Below the pieces are notes generated by a model that worked only from the letters and a program-made list of their open reading frames with translations, did no database searches and had not been told where the DNA came from. From assembly GCF_029892425.1 (NCBI RefSeq), contig NZ_JARXWB010000037.1, positions 1 to 64,000 on the forward strand: 64,000 nucleotides of DNA. The letters run 5' to 3'. The translations under genes were made by a program, and so were the position numbers. Positions 63,835 to 64,000 of this stretch are shown piece by piece; positions within the stretch are counted from its first letter, which is position 1; each line of letters starts with the position of its first letter. The DNA comes from Bradyrhizobium sp. BR13661. GTDB taxonomy: Bacteria > Pseudomonadota > Alphaproteobacteria > Rhizobiales > Xanthobacteraceae.

Positions 63835-64000
63835 TGCTCACGTTCCAAACTTAAAAATCAGTCAAATTCAGTATAGCACTCTTCATTAGGGATAAACATC
63901 CCAAAAGCTGGTCTAAATATCGGCGCCCGTTTCTTCGTGGTGGCGGTGTGAATTACGCTGGCGAGATCGCCGTCAGTGATCAAGCGCGTCTCGCCGACGC

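Noticed and set aside
1..64000. CRISPR arrays, rRNA genes, toxin-antitoxin and restriction systems
   Set aside because: No spaced direct repeats, rRNA-like sequence or recognisable defence motifs were found on reading either strand.

Overview
The window looks like an accessory, polysaccharide-rich chromosomal segment of an alphaproteobacterium of the Bradyrhizobium/Nitrobacteraceae type. This is inferred from gene content: an ExoP-type polysaccharide co-polymerase kinase with ExoY-type sugar transferases, a BTLCP-family protein, many rhizobial small orphan proteins, and remnants of IS66, IS3, IS630, IS701 and IS256 elements. No rRNA, complete tRNA or CRISPR array was seen. By eye the base composition is mixed: the phosphomannomutase gene near 33-34 kb is distinctly GC-rich and core-like, while most glycan genes and the gaps between them are more AT-rich, which fits acquired DNA.

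Layout. 0-1.6 kb: a chimeric pseudogene ending in a broken tyrosine integrase, then a secreted BTLCP protein. 1.9-7.0 kb: a minus-strand exopolysaccharide unit (ExoY-like initiating transferase, IS630 scrap, helical-repeat-like protein, ExoP/Wzc kinase, small secreted protein). 7.2-8.6 kb: a decayed IS701 element. 8.7-25.7 kb: a mosaic of glycan genes on both strands (PPP-type phosphatase, three GT4 and two GT2 glycosyltransferases, three membrane acyltransferases, a secreted clan GH-A-like glycosidase, a Wzx-type flippase, a GMC oxidoreductase). 26-32.7 kb: a graveyard of IS66 and IS3 remnants, a chemoreceptor fragment and several small genes. 32.9-37.8 kb: phosphomannomutase/phosphoglucomutase, a Wzy-like polymerase and a fourth acyltransferase. 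38.2-46.4 kb: a second IS66 remnant, then many small secreted, membrane or regulatory genes (cold-shock protein, PilZ domain, VanZ-like) and a second PPP-type phosphatase. 47.4-63.8 kb: a mostly plus-strand second glycan cluster (WcaJ-like initiating transferase, rfbCBDA for dTDP-rhamnose, a decayed IS256, a Wzy-like protein, GT4-GT26-GT4), then a convergent GT4, an FkbM methyltransferase and a GT26-STAS fusion.

Together the genes supply precursors (PMM/PGM, dTDP-rhamnose), two alternative lipid-linked initiation enzymes, ten further glycosyltransferases, decoration enzymes (acyl transfer, methylation, possibly oxidation), one flippase, two candidate polymerases, one chain-length kinase and two phosphatases that may oppose it. 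No recognisable Wza/ExoF-type outer-membrane exporter lies in the window. At least two polysaccharide systems seem to have been assembled or shuffled here by insertion sequences. The most unusual items are the GT26-STAS fusion at the right end, a relic third copy of the phosphatase beside a Wzy-like gene, and an intact small acidic ORF kept inside a dead IS66 element.
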